Assembly: GCA_008931825.1 (NCBI GenBank) | Contig: QXVZ01010116.1 | Location: 1 to 64,000, forward strand | DNA: 64,000 nucleotides | Source of the DNA: Phallusia fumigata | Lineage: Eukaryota > Chordata > Ascidiacea > Phlebobranchia > Ascidiidae | Direction: 5' to 3' | Part shown: piece after piece, positions 59,901 to 64,000 of the stretch | How positions within the stretch are numbered: position 1 is the first letter of the stretch | Layout: each line of letters starts with the position of its first letter | Position numbers and translations under genes: made by a program | Notes under the pieces: generated by a model | Seen by the model: only the letters and a program-made list of their open reading frames with translations | Database searches by the model: none | What the model was told of the DNA's origin: nothing

Positions 59901-60363
59901 TTGCACGAGATCTGAGGTCATACACATGTCATGAAAACGTGCATAGGCTTTATGTGGCCGTATTTTGGCATCTGGTAAATCAATGTTTATGTAATCTTTA
60001 CTTTTACATTAAAGTGCGTGAATCACTAACGAATGCTGTACGGCTAAAAAGCACATCACGCCTAAAATGATCGTACGTTTTTGTTAAAGACACTCGATTT
60101 GGAAAAGGAGTGTACTTTGCTACAACAGCATCCTACTCGAGTGCCTTCGCTGCAGCAGACCAAAACGGGCTCAGTCACATCATCCTGGCCGAAGTTATCA
60201 CTGGACATTATTGTTTGGGAAACCCCGAACTGAGAGTTGCTCCTATAAAGCCGGACGGAACACCCTATAACAGCGTGGTTGATGATGTACAAAATCCCAC
60301 ACTGTATGTAGTGTTTAAAGACGCCAGCGTTTACCCGAAGTATATCATTACCTATCGCGGATA
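56938..60363 (+). CDS. Macro domain plus PARP-type mono-ADP-ribosyltransferase
   Basis: Eight exons, most with matching phases: about 56938-57073, 57599-57716, 57846-58170, 58343-58435, 58632-58674, 59193-59320, 59526-59715 and 60090-60363. The macro domain runs from VKLTLQKKNITKHRCDAIV through MLNPGDIFREI, CVTNVLSDAATVGVKTLAMT and VIGCGPFYGG; it would bind ADP-ribose. The PARP domain has RVQNPMLYKQF, ELFHGTP, DTRFGKGVYFATTASYSSAF and NPTLYVVFKD. The catalytic triad is His (FHGT), Tyr (ASYS) and, where PARP1 has Glu, Leu, as in mono-ADP-ribosyltransferases of the PARP14/15 group. The start codon is unresolved; an upstream frame at 56658-56792 (MFRVDKAKAKLVWYQ) is a weak candidate. The second exon ends at a GC donor (AAG/gcaagt). 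The acceptor of exon 3 may also be 57827. Confidence 0.85.
58454..58529. repeat. Exact 38-bp tandem duplication in a PARP intron
   Basis: Two consecutive copies beginning aacatactacatttcagttg (58454-58491 and 58492-58529). It lies in the intron just upstream of the 43-base exon. Confidence 0.85.
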
Positions 60364-61126
60364 ACCGAATAACATGGTAGTTGTTATTACCAAGTTCTCC
60401 GGTAGGAATAACCGCAATCTTCTTGTACCTTGTAAATTTTATGTATTATGCCCGAAGTTTTTGTTGCTACTCTTTCAACTGAACTGATCATAAGGATGTT
60501 GCATTTTGTGCACAAATTCTTTAAAAATATACCCAGTCTGTGGGTTGTACCTATTTTTACCATAAAATGTACTGTTTGTTTTATTGCATTTTGTAAACTT
60601 GTCACAAACCTCCGCGCTGCTGAGCAGTTAGTAGTCAGCAAATATCTATGAGATTACAAACCAAATCTTTGATTGTTTTGTGACGTATCCGTAGACCCGC
60701 AATTATCAAAGCCTGTCGTGTGCCTTTTTATCACTTTCTTTTTTTGTTGTGGCATTTTGCACCTCGAAGAACAAGCAGCGAAAGCACGCCTCAGTATAAT
60801 TTTAGAGAAAAAAGGAAATTAGAAACTTTCGCAAACACCCTCGTCAACTGAAGTCGATTCGGCAAAATATTAGAAAAATTAAATTTATTAATACAGCCAT
60901 ATTTTAACATATTTTCTTTAATCTAAAATATATTGTCTTTAGAAAATCTAAATAAAGTTTCTTCGCTCTGTAACGAACCATTGCGCTTCCCAGTTTAGTA
61001 AAATGAATTGTTTCCGCCTCTTCGGCTATTGCACCACAGACGCAATGTGATTTGTCAAGCGATAACTTGCAGTATTTTGTCATCGTTCTTTATGGTTTTC
61101 CTTCTTCCAGATTGAGATGTCTAGTT
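60364..61126. other. 3' flank of the PARP gene
   Basis: No further exon. AATAAA occurs near 60950, rather far for a polyadenylation signal. No gene recognised. Confidence 0.4.
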
Positions 61127-61475
61127 CAGGCCTGCTCAACATTTCAGGTGTAATGGGCCACTGTTTTTAATGTAGAAACTTATTACAAGCCACAAACCTG
61201 TGGTACCACGAGGTGATAATGAGTGCTATGGTTGCACAGTGTTATCGGTATAGGCCTACCAAAGTTGAAAATTCGTATTTTTAACGCGTTTGGTGTCCAA
61301 GGTTTTCACTAGTAAGCTAATATAACAGAGCAACTGATATAATTTTGGTATATTTTATGGACAAATACACTTGAGCCTACAAACAAAAATCTTAGAAAAT
61401 TATAAAAGCCTGTATACGAACACATTATATCGCGGGCCACTTAAAACTACCTCGAGTGCGGGTTAGGCAACCCTG
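61127..61475. mobile_element. hAT-type MITE, 349 bp
   Basis: The left end CAGGCCTGCTCAAC and the right end, on the other strand CAGGGTTGCCTAAC, are imperfect inverted repeats. The flanks gtctagtt (61119-61126) and gtctagct (61476-61483) are 8-bp direct repeats matching at seven of eight positions. The internal sequence includes gggccactg and gcgggccac near the ends, common in hAT MITEs. Non-coding. Confidence 0.75.
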
Positions 61476-63029
61476 GTCTAGCTACATGTTTGTTTTGAGT
61501 TTTTATGGTACGTTAGTTTATGTATTTTAAGATGGTGCGGTCCAAGACCTTTGAAAATCAATTTGATCACATTTGCAAAACTGCTTTTACCACCTGCCAA
61601 GAGTCGTGATTGCAACAAAGTTCATATTTAATTCCGACCGACCACTCAGCCGGTTGAAAGACTGAAAGTTTCGAGGCTATGGATGTTCTTGTTGGTTTAG
61701 GATTTTTTTTTCTAGTAAAACGATTTAACTGCCACTGTTGTAACGTCCGTTGAACGCGCCCCGGTTCTTGGCGCGAAACACGGCTTCCACACATAAGGCA
61801 ATGTGTCAAACAAATACACTTCACACGTAGTAAATCACAGCATAGTACTCGCTAACTGTTTGGGAAATCTCAAGATAAAACTACGATACTATGACGTCAC
61901 ACACACAATGCTAAGCGATAACTTAGGGCGACAGAATATTTGGTATACCACGCTTCACGTGTGGATAAATGCAAGAGAGACTGTGTCAGTACAGGCAGCG
62001 TCAACACCGTGATTAAACTTAATCACACAGACAAGGGAGGCTATATATTGTTCAGTGAACTGACTTCTAAGTCATTAACTTTGCCAAAATTGCAATTTAC
62101 ACATTCGGTTTTTGGTAGTTGTAACACACATACATACAAAGAGACTCACCAGAACAATGCTCAATCGCAATACAAAAAAACCTTTGCGAATAAAAAAAAG
62201 ACGTAGCGCTGTGCTTCACAGTAGTCGTTGGAGATTGCACCACACATTAGTGCAAAGAAGTAGGTGCATTCATAGAAATCAGAAATTACTGGCAAACATG
62301 ATGTAACAACTATATAGGCAGCCATCCAAATATATCGGCAATAGATAAATAGAACTACTGAAGGCCTTCGAACATTGCACTGATGGCTTGTCACGAAAAG
62401 CCTAAGTTTAGACGCGCTTGAACACTGGCTCTAACACAACATTAAAAGCAAGAGTTTTCCAAAGTTTTGCGTAAGTTAACTGCTACAAAACACAAGCCAA
62501 TAGCACAACAGCAGGGGTGGTACTCATTTTATGTTAATCGTCCATGATTCAATTGAAATGTATTGACTTCGGGATAAAAAGACGATAACAAGTACAAACA
62601 CACTCAAAAGGTTTTTGCTTGTTTGTAATAATTGTTTCGACAAAGAAGCGAGAACAGTACTGATGTGAACGAATAAATAAGGACGTGAAAGAACAGTATA
62701 TAGTAATTACTATAGATTTAAATGCACAACACCAACACAAAAACAAGTGCATTGCTGCACTCAAGAGTTTTCGTCAATATTATTAAAAAAGCTTTTTTAT
62801 AGACTAGGTTCAAAACCATTTGGCCTTTAGGTTCGTCCACGCCGTCATGTCAATGTCTTTATGTTACGGTCAAACTTCTGCAGCAGGATTGTTTTTTTAT
62901 CCGATTTTTTCTAAATCTAACCAGGGAATGTGAGTTCCTGAGTTGCAGAATATGAAAAGAAATATTGAATAGCCATTTCCGGATGTTTTTTATTCGTTGC
63001 CTAACATTGGTAAAAAATTACCAAGAAAA
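61476..63029. other. Intergenic, no gene recognised
   Basis: Open frames on both strands lack domains, splice context or compositional support. AT-rich. Confidence 0.4.
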
Positions 63030-63039
63030 TTAGGAAGAA

Positions 63040-63610
63040 ATGTCCGATGAAGATTCAGTCCATAGAGAGGAAGTATTTTCAAAAGAGTTCGTGGATATTT
63101 CTGATGATTCAGATGCTGCTACAGAAATTTTTGATGACGATTTGGACAATGATGAGGTATGTTGCGATGGCTCAGACAGTGATAATGATATAATTCCGAC
63201 AGTGCCTAAGATGTTTTTGATGGTAGTTTTAACAATCATCAAAAGATTTTGTATGGTTACTACGACTGTCAAAAATATGTTTTTGACAATAATTCCCAAA
63301 GTAATAAAGATAATTTTGATAATGTTTCCGATAGTGTTGAATAGGTTGCCTGCTATGATTCCAACAATAAGAAAGAGATTCTTCAATATAATTGCAACGG
63401 TAATAATAAGATTTCTGAAGACGTTTATTACAATATTGAAGATATTTTTGATAATAATTTTCGCTGTGGTGAAAAGAGTTTTTATCAGAAAACTACAAAT
63501 AGCGAAGACATTTGCTAGAAGGTTAGTTGCAATGTTAAAAAGATTTTTAATCACGATCCCGACGGTGTTGAAGATATTTTTAATTATGATTCCGAGTGTA
63601 TGAAAGCAAT
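63040..63610 (+). repeat. 33-bp minisatellite with an acidic 11-residue repeat
   Basis: From about 63200 the sequence is built of some 13 degenerate 33-base units of the type aagatatttttgataatnat tccnannntgttg. One plus frame gives an acidic 11-residue unit near EDIFDNDSDSV; it is open in long pieces but has two in-frame TAG codons. The same plus-strand region in another frame gives KIFLIMIPTVL-like hydrophobic units, and the minus strand is also open for 207 codons. Upstream, 63040-63195 encodes MSDEDSVHREEVFSKEF and EIFDDDLDNDEV, which looks like the same acidic repeat before a frame change. It is either a decayed acidic-repeat coding sequence or a non-coding minisatellite whose 33-base period keeps frames open. 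Confidence 0.6.
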
Positions 63611-63637
63611 TTCTGATGGTGGCTACGAGGATGCCAG

Positions 63638-63829
63638 ATAGCCCAGCAGACACACGACGTCATATCGACGTCCAATCGGAGTCGAAATGCGGTCGCGACG
63701 ACGATTCGACCAATTGAGATCTTTGGTCGCCGCCTGTCCCAAATAACTACGTCCATTCGACGTCGAATTTTAGTACATTTCTGACCAAAATTAGAAGTCG
63801 TTGTACGTACGTTCATTAGACATACATAT
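63638..63829. repeat. CCCAGC...GACGTC/TCGACGT repeat, second example
   Basis: Starts cccagcagacacacgacgtc and carries repeated ACGTC/TCGACGTC-type motifs (63656, 63664, 63751, 63762). The start and motif type match 29264-29380. It runs up to an n join at 63830. Confidence 0.5.
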
Positions 63830-63830
63830 N

Positions 63831-64000
63831 ACAGTGCCTAAGATGTTTTTGATGGTAGTTTTAACAATCATCAAAAGATTTTGTATGGTTACTACGACTG
63901 TCAAAAATATGTTTTTGACAATAATTCCCAAAGTAATAAAGATAATTTTGATAATGTTTCCGATAGTGTTGAATAGGTTGCCTGCTATGATTCCAACAAT
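63831..64000. repeat. Repeat of 63199-63368 after the n at 63830
   Basis: The last 170 bases of the window repeat 63199-63368 with no difference seen, indicating a second contig or haplotype beginning inside the minisatellite. Confidence 0.85.

Noticed and set aside
63030-63653. 207-codon open frame on the minus strand with many hydrophobic residues
   Set aside because: It comes from the 33-base repeat, whose period keeps several frames open; the hydrophobic pattern is the complement of the acidic repeat.
1-64000. CRISPR array, bacterial operon or integrated bacterial genes
   Set aside because: Introns, SINEs and MITEs show a eukaryotic nuclear locus; no regularly spaced direct repeats of CRISPR type occur.

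Overview
The window looks like nuclear DNA of an invertebrate deuterostome, most probably an ascidian tunicate. This is an inference from AT-rich sequence, short GT-AG introns of roughly 50-700 bp, close gene spacing, strong apparent haplotype divergence and gene content (a polycystin-1/REJ receptor, a galactose-3-O-sulfotransferase, a claudin-like protein, a macro-PARP). The species cannot be fixed from sequence alone.

Layout. (1) 0-1.2 kb, + strand: last exons of a discoidin (F5/8 type C) gene. (2) 1.2-9.7 kb: repeats, including a tRNA-derived SINE dimer and two hAT-type MITEs with 8-bp target duplications, a decayed SLC49/FLVCR-like transporter copy, a large near-duplicate flanking a single n, and two orphan minus-strand exons (a transmembrane exon and a possible cytoplasmic exon). 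(3) 10.5-45.6 kb, - strand: one very large polycystin-1-like receptor-channel gene. Read from 45.6 kb downwards it encodes a signal peptide, C-type lectin folds, beta-trefoil-like repeats, P-type trefoil modules, a WSC-like module, an EGF module, three or more LamG/concanavalin-like jelly rolls, another C-type lectin, a WSC domain, about eight PKD repeats, a REJ module, a GAIN-like region, PLAT, the polycystin transmembrane channel and a coiled-coil tail. A 424-base N gap removes the GPS region and most of PLAT. (4) 47.2-51.0 kb, + strand: a galactose-3-O-sulfotransferase with a SINE in an intron. (5) 51-55.7 kb: intergenic repeats. (6) 55.7-56.55 kb, +: a four-helix claudin/PMP22-like protein. 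(7) 56.9-60.4 kb, +: a macro domain fused to a mono-ADP-ribosyltransferase-type PARP domain. (8) 60.4-64 kb: repeats, including another hAT MITE and a 33-bp minisatellite.

Assembly. Nine isolated n characters mark joins. At seven of them the same sequence appears on both sides, sometimes identical (contig overlap) and sometimes with substitutions and indels (probably two haplotypes placed in tandem). At an eighth (3460) the sequence after the n repeats one about 2.2 kb upstream. The last exons of the polycystin gene and one LamG exon are therefore present more than once without being true duplicates.

The most interesting object is the polycystin gene. Its C-terminal half is a conventional polycystin-1, but its N-terminal half is a mosaic of sugar-binding and mucosal-type modules. 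Families of this design (sea urchin REJ receptors, Ciona s-Themis) act in gamete recognition, so a recognition role is a reasonable hypothesis. No fibrinogen-like egg-coat partner was seen here.
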